A stretch of 64,000 nucleotides of DNA from 58-81 sp012729145 (GCA_040770625.1 JAXGIW010000002.1:124001-188000); one strand, 5' to 3'. Counted from the stretch's first letter, positions 7,915-17,493 are shown. Numbers and translations: made by a program. Notes: a model not told the origin generated them from the sequence alone.

Positions 7915-9534
7915 TTGACTACGGGACTCTTTTTCAACCTCCTGGGGGGTGTAGGTCTCTTCCTCTTCGGAATCAAACTGATGGGGGAGTCGCTGCAGGA
8001 CCTCGCAGGTGACAGGATGAGGCGCCTCATCTCGGCGCTAACCAGTTCACCCGTAAAGGGCGTTATCGTGGGGGCTCTGATAACGGCGCTGATCCAGAGC
8101 AGCAGTGCGACGACTGTCATGACCGCCAGTTTTGTCCATGCGGGACTGATGACCCTGAAGCAGTCTGTCGGCGTGATCATGGGAGCGGCAATAGGGACCA
8201 CTATCACGGCACAACTGATAGCCTTCAAGATCAAGGAGTTCGCTCTTCCCCTCATCGGCTTCGGGATGCTCTTCGCAGTCTTCGGGAGGAGCAAGCGGCA
8301 GAAGTTCATAGGGAACTGTATAGTAGGTTTCGGGCTTCTCTTCGTAGGTATGCAGACAATGGAGAACGCCATGTCCTTCCTGAGAGACCGCCAGGACATT
8401 TTCCTTGCCTTCCAGCATCACCCCCTGCTGGGCGTGCTGGCAGGGACGGTCCTTACAATGCTGGTCCAGTCCAGCTCGGCCACGGTAGGTCTCACCATCG
8501 TCATGGCTTCCCAGGGGCTTCTGACCATTGACTCCGCCATACCCATCCTCTTCGGTGACAATATCGGTACCACTATCACGGCAGTATTGGCCTCGGTGGG
8601 GCTGAACCGCTCGGCGAGGCAGTCAGCCCTGGCCCATGTCCTGTTCAAGGTGATAGGCGTGCTTCTCTTCCTGGCCTTCCTTGGCCCCTTCAGGCAGCTC
8701 GTGCTGCTGACCTCCACAGACATTGCCCGACAGCTGGCCAATGCCCATACCATCTTCAACGTTCTCAACACTTTGCTGTTTTTGCCTTTCGTGGAACCCT
8801 TTGTTCGCCTCGTGAGGGCTATTATCCCCGATGTCGGGGGAGCGATACTTATGGGTCCCCGTTTTCTGGACAGGAACCTGATATCGGCCTCGCCAATAGC
8901 CGCCGTGGAAGCTGTACGCAAGGAACTTGTGCGGATGGGCCTTCTTGCTCTTGACATGATCAGGGATGTACGGACCGCCTTCCTCGAGAACGACCGAAGG
9001 ATGATCGAGCAGGTTCTCCAGACCGAGAGAGTGGTCAACGAACTTACAAGGGAGATCACGGCCTTTTCGACGGACCTGATGCAGGTCAGCCTCCCTCCGG
9101 TCCTCTCCTCGTCTCTCTCTTTCTACGTCAACGGAGTGGGTGATATCGAAAGGATCGGGGACCACGCCGAGAACCTGATCGAGCTCTACGAATACAAGAT
9201 CGAGCACAACCTCCCCTTCTCCGATCTTGCCATGGAGGAGTTCGAGATCATGATAGGCCTTTCGGAGAAGGCCGTAAGGCTCTCTGTAGAAGCCCTCGAC
9301 ACGGCCGAAGACAGCAAGGTCCAGCAGGTCCTCAAGCTGGAGGATGAAATTGACGCGATGGAGAGGGATCTGAGAAAGAGACATATCGACAGGTTGAACC
9401 AGGGGGTCTGCAATCCCGGTTCAGGAGTTATTTTCATTGATATTCTCAGCAACCTTGAAAGGGTTGGAGACCACGCCAACAACATCGCGCTCATAGTCAA
9501 GGACATAAACGTGGTCCGCGGCAAGGAGGCATGA
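7915..9534 (+). CDS. Na+/phosphate symporter family protein with C-terminal PhoU-like domain
   Basis: Membrane phosphate transporter of the NptA/YjbB type. Two homologous repeats are visible, each with the QSSSAT signature (about residues 61-66 and 185-190) and matching GTT segments. The last 200 or so residues are helical and PhoU-like (two ERIGDH/ERVGDH motifs). No ATG is available. The TTG at 7915 is chosen because GGGGGAG lies eight bases upstream, whereas the more distal TTG at 7867 has no ribosome site. 539 aa. Import versus export of phosphate cannot be told from sequence. Confidence 0.9.
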   Translation: MTTGLFFNLLGGVGLFLFGIKLMGESLQDLAGDRMRRLISALTSSPVKGVIVGALITALIQSSSATTVMTASFVHAGLMTLKQSVGVIMGAAIGTTITAQLIAFKIKEFALPLIGFGMLFAVFGRSKRQKFIGNCIVGFGLLFVGMQTMENAMSFLRDRQDIFLAFQHHPLLGVLAGTVLTMLVQSSSATVGLTIVMASQGLLTIDSAIPILFGDNIGTTITAVLASVGLNRSARQSALAHVLFKVIGVLLFLAFLGPFRQLVLLTSTDIARQLANAHTIFNVLNTLLFLPFVEPFVRLVRAIIPDVGGAILMGPRFLDRNLISASPIAAVEAVRKELVRMGLLALDMIRDVRTAFLENDRRMIEQVLQTERVVNELTREITAFSTDLMQVSLPPVLSSSLSFYVNGVGDIERIGDHAENLIELYEYKIEHNLPFSDLAMEEFEIMIGLSEKAVRLSVEALDTAEDSKVQQVLKLEDEIDAMERDLRKRHIDRLNQGVCNPGSGVIFIDILSNLERVGDHANNIALIVKDINVVRGKEA

Positions 9535-9538
9535 TCCG

Positions 9539-10345
9539 TTGCGCCTTCAGTGCGCCCTGTTGGGCCTTGTCCAGGGTATTACTGAATTCCTCCCCGTAAG
9601 CAGCTCCGGCCACCTGGTGATAGTGCAGGAACTTCTCGGTTGGTCGGACCCTGCCCTCTCCTTTGACGTAATGCTTCATCTGTCCACCATGACCGCGACG
9701 CTTCTCTTCTTTCGGAAAGAAGTGGTCAGGATCGCGCGGGATTGGTTCTCGGGACTCTTTTCGATAAGAGACCGCGATCTTCCCGGCTGGAGGTACGGAT
9801 GGAGCGTAATACTGGGTACTCTGGTGACCGTCTTTATTGCCCTTCTCTCCAGGCCCCTGGCGGAGGTCCTCTTTTCATCGCCCCTGTTCGCAGGTTTTGC
9901 CCTCATTATTACGGGATTTGTCCTTCGCTACGGCAGCAGGATCGTTCCTCGCGACCTTCCCGTCTCGTTGTCGACGGGGATCAAGGTAGGACTTGCCCAG
10001 GGCCTGTCTATACTGCCAGGGATATCAAGATCGGGAATGACGATCGTTACAGGGCTCCGCTGCGGTCTTTCCCCCCGGGAGGCATTCTCCTTTTCCTTCC
10101 TGCTGTCACTCCCGGCGATCCTTGGCGCCACCGTCCTGGAGGTGGTCAAGGCGGGGGGGATTTCGGAAGTGGTCACATCACTGCCGACAGGGTGGTGGAT
10201 TGGCATGGCAACAGCATTTGCTTCGGGCCTTTTCGCCCTGGGGATCCTTCGAAGAGTGGTCATCAGGGGCCGTCTTGGCTTCTTTGCCGTCTACTGCATC
10301 GCGGCGGGTCTTTTCGTAGTGTTCCTCAATCTGATAGGGGGATGA
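9539..10345 (+). CDS. uppP: Undecaprenyl-diphosphatase UppP/BacA
   Basis: Integral membrane phosphatase that recycles undecaprenyl pyrophosphate for peptidoglycan and polysaccharide synthesis. The family motifs are intact: EFLPVSSSGH at residues 16-25 and PGISRSG at 160-166. The 268-residue length is typical. The start is TTG 9539, nine bases after AAGGAGG and four bases after the previous stop. The nearby ATG at 9531 is out of frame. It sits before small membrane-protein and maf genes. Confidence 0.95.
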   Translation: MRLQCALLGLVQGITEFLPVSSSGHLVIVQELLGWSDPALSFDVMLHLSTMTATLLFFRKEVVRIARDWFSGLFSIRDRDLPGWRYGWSVILGTLVTVFIALLSRPLAEVLFSSPLFAGFALIITGFVLRYGSRIVPRDLPVSLSTGIKVGLAQGLSILPGISRSGMTIVTGLRCGLSPREAFSFSFLLSLPAILGATVLEVVKAGGISEVVTSLPTGWWIGMATAFASGLFALGILRRVVIRGRLGFFAVYCIAAGLFVVFLNLIGG

Positions 10346-10349
10346 TAAA

Positions 10350-10592
10350 ATGGCGAGAACTGCGGATTCCAGATGGTGGATACTTCTCCTCTGCGTGATC
10401 CTTGGCGGTTTTATAGGTGTCTACCTGCAGAGGTTCCCCCTCACGGAAAGGTTCTTCCGTGACATTATCGACATCGGGTTTGACCTGAAGAGCCTCGATC
10501 TCATAGTAGTGGACTTCGGGCTCAGGTTGTATGTGCGAATGAACCTGGGAACCTTCCTCGGAGGGGTGACAGGAGTACTGATGATCAGATGA
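10350..10592 (+). CDS. DUF4321 family small membrane protein
   Basis: An 80-residue protein with an N-terminal hydrophobic helix (about 10-25) and a second hydrophobic segment at the C terminus with a Gly-rich stretch (LGTFLGGVTGVLM). The pattern matches DUF4321, a family without known function often found just upstream of maf. Its stop overlaps the maf start by four bases, so the two are likely translationally coupled. Confidence 0.78.
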   Translation: MARTADSRWWILLLCVILGGFIGVYLQRFPLTERFFRDIIDIGFDLKSLDLIVVDFGLRLYVRMNLGTFLGGVTGVLMIR

Positions 10593-11203
10593 TCCGAAAG
10601 GGTTTCCTGTCTTCCTGTGATGTTGTTCTGGCTTCGGCCAGCCCTAGAAGGGAAGTCCTCCTCAGGGAACTGGGGTGGAGTTTCAGGGTGGTGCCTCCTG
10701 TTCTGGAGGAGCGGATCCTGGAAGGCCTTGCTCCCTCCGGTCAGGTCCGGAGACTGGCGGAGGAGAAGGCCGGCTCGGTCTTTTCCTCACATGCAAATTC
10801 TCTTGTGATCGCAGCGGACACCATGGTCGTTCTCGGATCGGTCATACTCGGGAAACCGGGAAGCCGGGATGACGCTTTCGATATGCTCAGCCTTCTATCA
10901 GGGAAGACCCACTCGGTGATCACTGGCGTCGCCGTCAGATGGAGGGACAGGTCCGTATCGGCGAGCGAAGAGACCCTGGTCTCTTTCAGGGAGCTTTCAG
11001 AAGCACAGATCAGGGCCTACCTGTCAGGGGGAGAGAGCGGGGATAAGGCCGGGGCCTATGCTATCCAGGGGTGGGGCTCGCTGCTTGTGAGTTCTATCAG
11101 GGGCTGCTATTTCAATGTTGTGGGGCTTCCTCTTTTCAGGTTGAGCAGGCTTCTGGAGAGTGTAGGGATCCCTCTCGAGGAACAATGGGGTGAGAGAGAG
11201 TGA
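10589..11203 (+). CDS. maf: Maf/YceF/YhdE-type nucleoside triphosphate pyrophosphatase
   Basis: House-cleaning pyrophosphatase acting on dTTP/UTP or modified nucleotides, also linked to septum control. The substrate motif ASASPRR is at residues 15-21 and the catalytic Asp77 lies in AADTMV. The KPGSRDDAF and SGKTHSVITG segments follow, and 204 residues is close to normal. Both ends overlap neighbours (ATGA with DUF4321, GTGA with the DUF5693 gene). Which Maf subfamily substrate applies is not resolved. Confidence 0.94.
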   Translation: MIRKGFLSSCDVVLASASPRREVLLRELGWSFRVVPPVLEERILEGLAPSGQVRRLAEEKAGSVFSSHANSLVIAADTMVVLGSVILGKPGSRDDAFDMLSLLSGKTHSVITGVAVRWRDRSVSASEETLVSFRELSEAQIRAYLSGGESGDKAGAYAIQGWGSLLVSSIRGCYFNVVGLPLFRLSRLLESVGIPLEEQWGERE

Positions 11204-13110
11204 GGATAAGGCAGGCATTGTTCTTTGCGGCGGCACTTGGTGCCGTTGCGGTTCTGGCGGCAGTAGGGCTCATCCCCCGGATCAGGGCTGAAGGCGAGGG
11301 GAGTGTGGCTGCCCTGGTGACCGACGTCAGAGATGTGGTCAGCCTCGCCAGGGAGTCGGACCTTCCAGTGCCGGAGGCTCTCGATGAACTGTTGGACCGG
11401 GGGCTAACGGCAGTTGCGGTGGGCGAGCTGACAGGCCAGGAGCTGGTGGCAGGAATGCTGGCAATGGAGTACGGATCAGTGGAGGACCTTCTCCCCGAGG
11501 GCATTCCCCAGGGACTATTCCCCGACTCGGCAGCCATGATGATCAGACGGGAGTCCTGCTGCTCCGATGAGATAAGGTCCTTCGTCTCCCTGAAGTTCCC
11601 GGGAGCCAGGACCATCAGCCTGGAAAAGGGAGACCTTTACGTTCTCCCCCTCTCTCTGGCCGAAACCCTAGAGGCCGGCATGCTCCCCGACTATCCCATG
11701 CTGAACATGCTCAAGGGAAAAGACATCCCCCTTGTCTTCCGGCCCGGATCTACGCCGGGGATCCCTGGGGAGAACGTTGCTCTTGCTGTGGCATCTGTCC
11801 TGGACGCCTACCCCGGGATCAGGGCGGTGGTCCCGGCGGGGCTTTTTGTTGCGGGTTACCCGGAGCTGGGGCCCCTCTCGGAGGTACTGAAGGAGCGCCA
11901 CATCCCTGTCTCCAAGGTGGAGTTCTCACAGCAGATAGGCATCGGCTTCCTTGAGAGGGGCCTTTATCCTGACATTCTTTCCCTGCACAGCGTCAGGAGA
12001 GAGGAGATCCTGAGCAGAAGGCTCTCCAGAGAAGACCTTATCGACAGGTTTGTCAGGGCTTCCAGGGAACGTTCTGTCAAGATCCTTTACGTCCGGCCCT
12101 CGGATCTTCATTCCGGTTCCAGGTTGGAGAGGTTCGGCGAGGAGTGTAAAAGGATATCGGGGCGGCTGGATACCCTGGGCATCCGTACGGGGTGGCCCAG
12201 AACCCTGGATCCCTGGAGCGCCAGCTTCTTCGCTGCCCTGGCGTTGGCCCTTGTCCTTGTGGTCCTGACCCTGAGACTGTTATCAAGGTTCCTCTCCTTT
12301 GAGGAAGGCAGCACTGGATCAAAGGGTATCCTTGCCACACTGGCCCTGTCTGCCGTTCTCGCCGTCCTTGTCCTCAGAGTTCCTTCTGTGGCGAGGCTCT
12401 TAGGGGCCATGGCGGCTTCCCTTGCTGCAGCAGAGGCATCCCTGGTGGCCCTTGACAACTTCAGACGCCCTGTCCGGGGAGTTCTTTACGGGGTATCGGT
12501 GGCTGTGATCTCAGGGCTTGCGATAGCCTCTTTCTTCGGTACTCCCTGGTATATGCTTAGAATGGGAACCTTCTCTGGCGTCAAGATCGCACTCCTGGCC
12601 CCACCGGTGATCCTTCTTCTTCATGACCTTAGGAGGAGGGTCCACCCGGAATCGCTGGTCCAGGTCCTGACTCGTCCTCCAGTCTGGGGTGAGCTCGCCC
12701 TTATTTGTTTTCTGGCCGCTGCGGCCGGTGTAATGGTGTTCAGGAGCGGGAACGTATCCTTCGTGCCGGGCTGGGAGATCCGGTTCAGGGAGTTCCTGGA
12801 GCAGCTTCTGGTGGCCAGGCCCAGGACCAAGGAGATCTTCGCGGGATATCCAGCTCTTGTCATATGGTTCGTGGTGAGGAGAAAAGACCTTTGGAGGAGC
12901 TACCGTGAGATCTTCCGTCTTGGTACCACCCTGGCCTTCTCCTCGGTGGTTAACAGTTTCTGTCACTTCCACACCCACCTGTCCTTCATCTTCCTCAGGG
13001 TTTTCAACGGGCTCTGGACAGGTATCATCCTTGGTTGCATCATGGCGGCCATCCTGGTTTTCCTTCTGATCCCTTCCTGGAGGAGATGGCAGGGGGTAGT
13101 GGCAGGGTGA
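11200..13110 (+). CDS. DUF5693 family polytopic membrane protein
   Basis: A 636-residue protein. An N-terminal signal/anchor helix (about 5-25) is followed by an extracytoplasmic domain of roughly 320 residues. The C-terminal half then has about eight hydrophobic helices. It resembles the DUF5693 family, which commonly sits beside csaB, as here. The arrangement suggests a role in building or exporting a pyruvylated cell-wall polymer, but no enzymatic motif is visible. Start is GTG 11200 overlapping the maf stop. The function is inferred only from context. Confidence 0.78.
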   Translation: MRIRQALFFAAALGAVAVLAAVGLIPRIRAEGEGSVAALVTDVRDVVSLARESDLPVPEALDELLDRGLTAVAVGELTGQELVAGMLAMEYGSVEDLLPEGIPQGLFPDSAAMMIRRESCCSDEIRSFVSLKFPGARTISLEKGDLYVLPLSLAETLEAGMLPDYPMLNMLKGKDIPLVFRPGSTPGIPGENVALAVASVLDAYPGIRAVVPAGLFVAGYPELGPLSEVLKERHIPVSKVEFSQQIGIGFLERGLYPDILSLHSVRREEILSRRLSREDLIDRFVRASRERSVKILYVRPSDLHSGSRLERFGEECKRISGRLDTLGIRTGWPRTLDPWSASFFAALALALVLVVLTLRLLSRFLSFEEGSTGSKGILATLALSAVLAVLVLRVPSVARLLGAMAASLAAAEASLVALDNFRRPVRGVLYGVSVAVISGLAIASFFGTPWYMLRMGTFSGVKIALLAPPVILLLHDLRRRVHPESLVQVLTRPPVWGELALICFLAAAAGVMVFRSGNVSFVPGWEIRFREFLEQLLVARPRTKEIFAGYPALVIWFVVRRKDLWRSYREIFRLGTTLAFSSVVNSFCHFHTHLSFIFLRVFNGLWTGIILGCIMAAILVFLLIPSWRRWQGVVAG

Positions 13111-14120
13111 GGCGCCCCCTGGATGTTACCCTCTGTGGTTTCTACGGCTTCGGTAACCTGGGAGACGAACTGATAGCGGAAAGCCTCCTTGATCTTCTGG
13201 AGAAGAACGGGGTATCCCCTGACCGGGTAGCAGTTCTTTCGGCAGAGAAGAGAGCGCCTGTTTCCCGGGAAGGCGTTTCCCTGGTCGAAAGATGGAGCCC
13301 CCTCAAGGTACTGAAAGCATTAAGGTCCAGCAGAACCCTCCTGCTCGGGGGAGGGGGTCTCTTCCAGGATTCCACCAGTATAAGGTCCTGTATTTATTAC
13401 TGGGGAGTAACAAGGATGGCATGGCTCGCAGGCTGCAAGATATGGGCTTTCGGCCAATCCGTCGGACCTCTCCGGAGCGGCCCTGCCATATACCTGGCCA
13501 GGGATGCCCTTTCGATCTGTAAGGCCAGGGTCGTGAGGGACAGGGGATCGATGGAATATCTCGAAAAATGGGGCCTGAAGGGAGAGATCGCCCCTGATCC
13601 GGTCCTGGCGATGGTACCGGGTTTTCAAAGAATGGGAGACGGCGACCTCCTTCTGGTCAACATCAGGCCATGGCACGGAGGGCTTCCCGAAACGACAGCC
13701 CTTGCCTCGGTATCGGTCCAGGAGAGGTGCCGTCTGGAAATGATCGCTGTGGCCCTCTCCGACGAGGACGAGTCCCTTATGAGCGATCTCAGGTCACGTG
13801 GGATGTTCAGCCCTTCCCGTATCGTTCGGATCGGCGGGATAGAGGAAGCAAGGTCCCTGTGGCGGAGGGCGAAGGTGGCAGTTGGAATGAGGCTTCACTT
13901 CTGCCTGCTCTCGGCACTTGCAGGAATACCGTGTCTGGCCGTACCCTATGATCCCAAGGTCAGGTTCTTCGCCGAGGATTGGGGGCTGCCTGTCTGGGAG
14001 GGCAAGTTGCCCTCTTCCTTTCCTGGGATCGGTCTGAACAGGTCAAGGATAGAGGAAGCCTCGGAACGGCTCCAGGAAGTGTTCAGCCGGGTCCTGGGAA
14101 GCCTGCTTGCAGGGGAGTGA
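13107..14120 (+). CDS. csaB: Polysaccharide pyruvyl transferase CsaB
   Basis: Transfers pyruvate ketal groups to secondary cell-wall polysaccharide, which in studied bacteria creates the ligand for SLH-domain surface proteins. The protein (337 aa) opens with the family motif GFYGFGNLGDE and has the glycine-rich LLLGGGGLFQD segment and a C-terminal GMRLHF motif. The GTG start at 13107 overlaps the DUF5693 stop (GTGA); an upstream in-frame ATG at 13035 would extend 75 bases into that gene. This implies an S-layer or SLH-anchored outer-membrane attachment in the organism (inference). Confidence 0.9.
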   Translation: MRRPLDVTLCGFYGFGNLGDELIAESLLDLLEKNGVSPDRVAVLSAEKRAPVSREGVSLVERWSPLKVLKALRSSRTLLLGGGGLFQDSTSIRSCIYYWGVTRMAWLAGCKIWAFGQSVGPLRSGPAIYLARDALSICKARVVRDRGSMEYLEKWGLKGEIAPDPVLAMVPGFQRMGDGDLLLVNIRPWHGGLPETTALASVSVQERCRLEMIAVALSDEDESLMSDLRSRGMFSPSRIVRIGGIEEARSLWRRAKVAVGMRLHFCLLSALAGIPCLAVPYDPKVRFFAEDWGLPVWEGKLPSSFPGIGLNRSRIEEASERLQEVFSRVLGSLLAGE

Positions 14121-14124
14121 TCCA

Positions 14125-14979
14125 ATGAAAGCCTCCGTAAGACGTGAACTGGAAAATGTGGCTCTGGAGGTCAGGAAGGATATCGTCAGGATGACCGGGC
14201 TGTCAAGGTCCGGCCACCTTCGTTCCTGCCTCTCCGTAGTTGACATTAATGTCTATCTATACTGGAAGGTTCTCAGGATAAGACCAGAAGAGCCACACTG
14301 GCCGGAGAGGGACAGATTGGTCTTCAGCAAGAACCACGCATGTCCTGCCCTTTACGCTGTTCTCGCCAGGCGCGGTTTCTTCGAAAGGGAAGAGCTTTGG
14401 AATTACAGGCGTCTTGGCGCAATGCTTCAGGGGAGGCCCGAGCACTTCCGGACTCCGGGGGTTGATGCCCCAGGCGGTTCAGGGGGGATGGGTATCGGCC
14501 TTGCCAACGGTCTTTTGATGTCGGCCAGAATGGGCCGTCTTGACCGGAGGGTCTTCTGTGTGATGGGTGATGGAGAGCTCCAGGTGGGGGCGGTGTGGGA
14601 ATCGGCAATGCAGGCTGCCAACCTGGGATCCGGTGCGTTGACGACCTTTGTCGATATGAACGGGATACAGACAGGAGGATCGGTCGAAAGCATAAAGAGG
14701 ATCGAGCCTGTCAGGAAGAAGTTCGAAGCCTTTGGATGGCGTGTGATGGAAGTGGACGGTCATGACTTCCGTCAACTGGAAAAGGCTGTCGCCTGGTCCC
14801 TTTCGGGTCCCGGGGAGAGCCCCTCTGCCGTTCTAGCGAAAACGGTCCCGGGCAAGGGTGTCACTATCGCCGAAAAGGGGCTGCTGGGTCCACCGGCCTG
14901 CCCGTTGGACCGGGACAGGATGGAACAGGCCCTCAGGGAGCTGGAGTCCTCTTCAGGAGGAAGGGGAGGGGAGGTTTAG
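14125..14979 (+). CDS. Transketolase, N-terminal (TPP-binding) subunit
   Basis: First half of a split transketolase moving two-carbon units in the non-oxidative pentose phosphate pathway. Of 284 residues, the TPP/Mg motif starts at GDG (148-150) and continues through the following Asn-rich region to VDMNG. The substrate-side H71 and GGSGGMG segment are also seen. The ATG at 14125 follows AGGGGAG. The C-terminal subunit begins two bases after its stop. The pair sits between csaB and ftsE, so it may feed envelope sugar synthesis, but housekeeping pentose metabolism is just as possible. Confidence 0.92.
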   Translation: MKASVRRELENVALEVRKDIVRMTGLSRSGHLRSCLSVVDINVYLYWKVLRIRPEEPHWPERDRLVFSKNHACPALYAVLARRGFFEREELWNYRRLGAMLQGRPEHFRTPGVDAPGGSGGMGIGLANGLLMSARMGRLDRRVFCVMGDGELQVGAVWESAMQAANLGSGALTTFVDMNGIQTGGSVESIKRIEPVRKKFEAFGWRVMEVDGHDFRQLEKAVAWSLSGPGESPSAVLAKTVPGKGVTIAEKGLLGPPACPLDRDRMEQALRELESSSGGRGGEV

Positions 14980-14981
14980 CC

Positions 14982-15920
14982 ATGAGAAGTACCCTTTCAG
15001 GTTTCGGAGAAGGGCTGCTGGGAACAGGCCGCAAGAGGAACGACGTTGTGCTTCTCCATGCGGATATGGTCGATGCCGAGGTCATAACCCCCTTTTCCCT
15101 TGAGTTCCCGGAGAGGACCATCAACTGCGGGGTCTCTGAACAGGACATGGTGATGACCGCCGCGGGCCTATCCCTCGGCGGGAAGATCCCTGTAGCCGTT
15201 TCCTACTCTGCCTTCCTTACCGCGAGGTCTTTTGACCAGATCAGGACCTGTCTGGCCATTCCCGGTCTTCAGGCGGTCCTGGTCGGTACGCACTCCGGTC
15301 TTTCAGCAGGAGAGGAGGGTGCCACGCACCAGATGAACCAGGATGTTGCTCTGATGAGGAGCTTGCCTGACATGTCTGTGCTGGTTCCATCGGACTACGC
15401 CTCATCTTCGGCCATGGCCGGGATCGCATGCGGGCACCCGGGACCCGTCTACCTCCGACTCGGACGGGACGAGGTCCCTGACATTGGGATCCTGGATGAG
15501 AGCGAGATGCGCATCGGAGGCGGAAGGGCCCTTGTCGACGGTGACGGCGTCACCATATGTGCCTGTGGTATCATGGTCCACGAAGCGATGAAGGCCGCGG
15601 CCATCCTTTCCCAGCAGGGCATCAACGCCGAGGTGATCGACTGCTTCAGCCTGAAGCCCCTGCCGTCGCAGCTCATCCTCGCTTCGTTGAGAAGGACGGG
15701 TTGCTGCGTTGTCGCCGAGGAGCACAACATTATAGGAGGGCTGGGCGAGGCCATTGCGGCCCTGTCGGCCTCTGAGAACCCCGTTCCTGTAAGGTTTGTC
15801 GCCGTATCTGACCGGTACGGACAGAGCGGCACCCCTTCAGAGCTTCAGGAGTACTACGGGTTGACCTTCAGGGAGATAGTGGGGGAGTCGGCCCAGGTAT
15901 GGTCCCTGCGCAGGAGGTAG
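14982..15920 (+). CDS. Transketolase, C-terminal subunit
   Basis: Second half of the split transketolase, 312 residues, with the pyrimidine-binding domain (INCGVSEQDMV, carrying the catalytic Glu) and the C-terminal regulatory domain. The segment THSGLSAGEEGATHQ is typical of this subunit type. It starts two bases after the N-terminal subunit and ends three bases before ftsE. Both halves are needed for an active enzyme. Confidence 0.93.
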   Translation: MRSTLSGFGEGLLGTGRKRNDVVLLHADMVDAEVITPFSLEFPERTINCGVSEQDMVMTAAGLSLGGKIPVAVSYSAFLTARSFDQIRTCLAIPGLQAVLVGTHSGLSAGEEGATHQMNQDVALMRSLPDMSVLVPSDYASSSAMAGIACGHPGPVYLRLGRDEVPDIGILDESEMRIGGGRALVDGDGVTICACGIMVHEAMKAAAILSQQGINAEVIDCFSLKPLPSQLILASLRRTGCCVVAEEHNIIGGLGEAIAALSASENPVPVRFVAVSDRYGQSGTPSELQEYYGLTFREIVGESAQVWSLRRR

Positions 15921-15923
15921 CAG

Positions 15924-16619
15924 ATGGAGATACGGTTCGCGGGTGTGACCAAGCAGTTCCTCCCCGATATCGTCGCCCTTCAGGACATTTTCCTTACCAT
16001 CGAGAAGGGGGAGTTCGTCTATCTTGTCGGACCGACGGGGTCGGGCAAGACGACCCTTCTGCGGCTTGTCACCCGTGAACTGGTGCCGACGAAGGGTCGT
16101 GTGACCGTAGGCGACGTCAATATTCGCAAGATAGCTTCCCACAACCTGGCCTACCTCCGACGTAACATAGGTGTGGTCTTCCAGGATTTTCGGCTGCTCC
16201 CGGACCTTACCGTATACGAGAATATCGCCTTCGTCCAGGAGGTGATAGGCGTATCAAGCCATGATGTTCAGAAAAGGACCAACGATGTGCTGGACCGTCT
16301 CGGTCTCTGGAGGAGGAGGAGCCTCTTCCCTGAACAGCTCTCGGGGGGGGAACAGCAGAGAGTGGCCATAGGGAGGGCTATTGCGAACTCGCCTTCGATA
16401 CTTCTAGCCGATGAACCTACGGGCAACCTTGATATAGATACGGCCGACGAGATCATGCAACTTCTGCTGTCCATCAACGCTTCGGGGACCACCCTGATAG
16501 TGGCGACCCACAACCAGTACATTGTCGATTCATACCGCCAGAGGGTCATCGAGCTCCGCAAGGGGCGTCTGGTAAGGGACGAGAAGAAGGGCAGGTACAG
16601 GGTGGATGGGGACTTTTAG
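15924..16619 (+). CDS. ftsE: Cell division ATP-binding protein FtsE
   Basis: ATPase of the FtsEX complex that controls septal peptidoglycan hydrolases. Walker A GPTGSGKTT is at residues 36-44, LSGGEQQRV at 139-147 and Walker B LLADEP at 160-165. 231 aa, with AGGAGG before the ATG. The end overlaps ftsX by 14 bases, the usual arrangement. The downstream EnvC-like gene encodes its probable periplasmic partner. Confidence 0.96.
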   Translation: MEIRFAGVTKQFLPDIVALQDIFLTIEKGEFVYLVGPTGSGKTTLLRLVTRELVPTKGRVTVGDVNIRKIASHNLAYLRRNIGVVFQDFRLLPDLTVYENIAFVQEVIGVSSHDVQKRTNDVLDRLGLWRRRSLFPEQLSGGEQQRVAIGRAIANSPSILLADEPTGNLDIDTADEIMQLLLSINASGTTLIVATHNQYIVDSYRQRVIELRKGRLVRDEKKGRYRVDGDF

Positions 16620-17493
16620 GTACGTGATGAGGGATACCTGGAGACTACTCTCCAGGCATTCAGGTTTGAGCCTCCTGACGATCATAACCTCCGTGGCGGT
16701 CTTCTTTCTCGTGGGGGCGAGCATTCTCTTTGTCCTTAACACCCGATACCTCGTCGAGGCTGTAGAGGGCGACCTTACTGTCCAGGCCTACGTCAGGGAT
16801 TCCCAAGAAGCCCTGGAGGTGGTTGCACGAAAGGCTTCCTCCTACGATTCGGTCTCCTCGGTCAGGGTGGTGACCTCCGGGGAGGCCCTTGAACGCCTCA
16901 AAGCCAGGCTCGGCAAACTGGCCGAAGCAGTGACCCTCCTTGACGAGAACCCTCTACCCCCCAGCGTGGAGATACAGGTCAAGAAAGCGTCCTTCGCCAC
17001 GGTCATAGCCCGAGAGCTGATAGCCATGCCTGAGGTGGAGGAAGTGGTCTATGCTGGGACTGTTGCCGAGAGGCTGCAGAAGATATCCCATTTCGTGGCC
17101 AGGCTGTCAATAGTCGTTCTGGTGGTCTCCCTCGCTTCGGCGGCACTGGTCCTCTTCAACACGATCCGTATTGGCGTGTTCGCACGGAAAGAAGAGATAA
17201 GCAAGATGCTCCTCGTCGGCGCTTCCCGGACCTTTGTGGTCTTCCCCTATGTTCTCCAGGGGGTTATCCTGGGGACAGCGGGAGCTGCGCTCTCGGTCCT
17301 GCTGTTGTGGTTCTCCTACGGGATGGCCATCACCGCCCTGGAGAGATCCCTTCCCTTCCTCAGACTTCTGACCGACAGGATCATCGTTCTCCGGGTCGGT
17401 GCGGTCCTGGTGCTTGCCGGCGTATCGGTCGGATGGATCTGCAGCTGGCTTGCGGCATCCCGTTTTGTCAGGCAAGCTTCAAGGTCGATCTAG
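16606..17493 (+). CDS. ftsX: Cell division protein FtsX
   Basis: Membrane subunit of FtsEX. The 295-residue protein has one N-terminal helix (about 20-42), a large extracytoplasmic loop and three C-terminal helices (around 165-190, 215-245, 260-285), the FtsX topology. The first loop is expected to dock the coiled-coil hydrolase activator encoded next. It overlaps ftsE. Confidence 0.95.
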   Translation: MGTFRYVMRDTWRLLSRHSGLSLLTIITSVAVFFLVGASILFVLNTRYLVEAVEGDLTVQAYVRDSQEALEVVARKASSYDSVSSVRVVTSGEALERLKARLGKLAEAVTLLDENPLPPSVEIQVKKASFATVIARELIAMPEVEEVVYAGTVAERLQKISHFVARLSIVVLVVSLASAALVLFNTIRIGVFARKEEISKMLLVGASRTFVVFPYVLQGVILGTAGAALSVLLLWFSYGMAITALERSLPFLRLLTDRIIVLRVGAVLVLAGVSVGWICSWLAASRFVRQASRSI

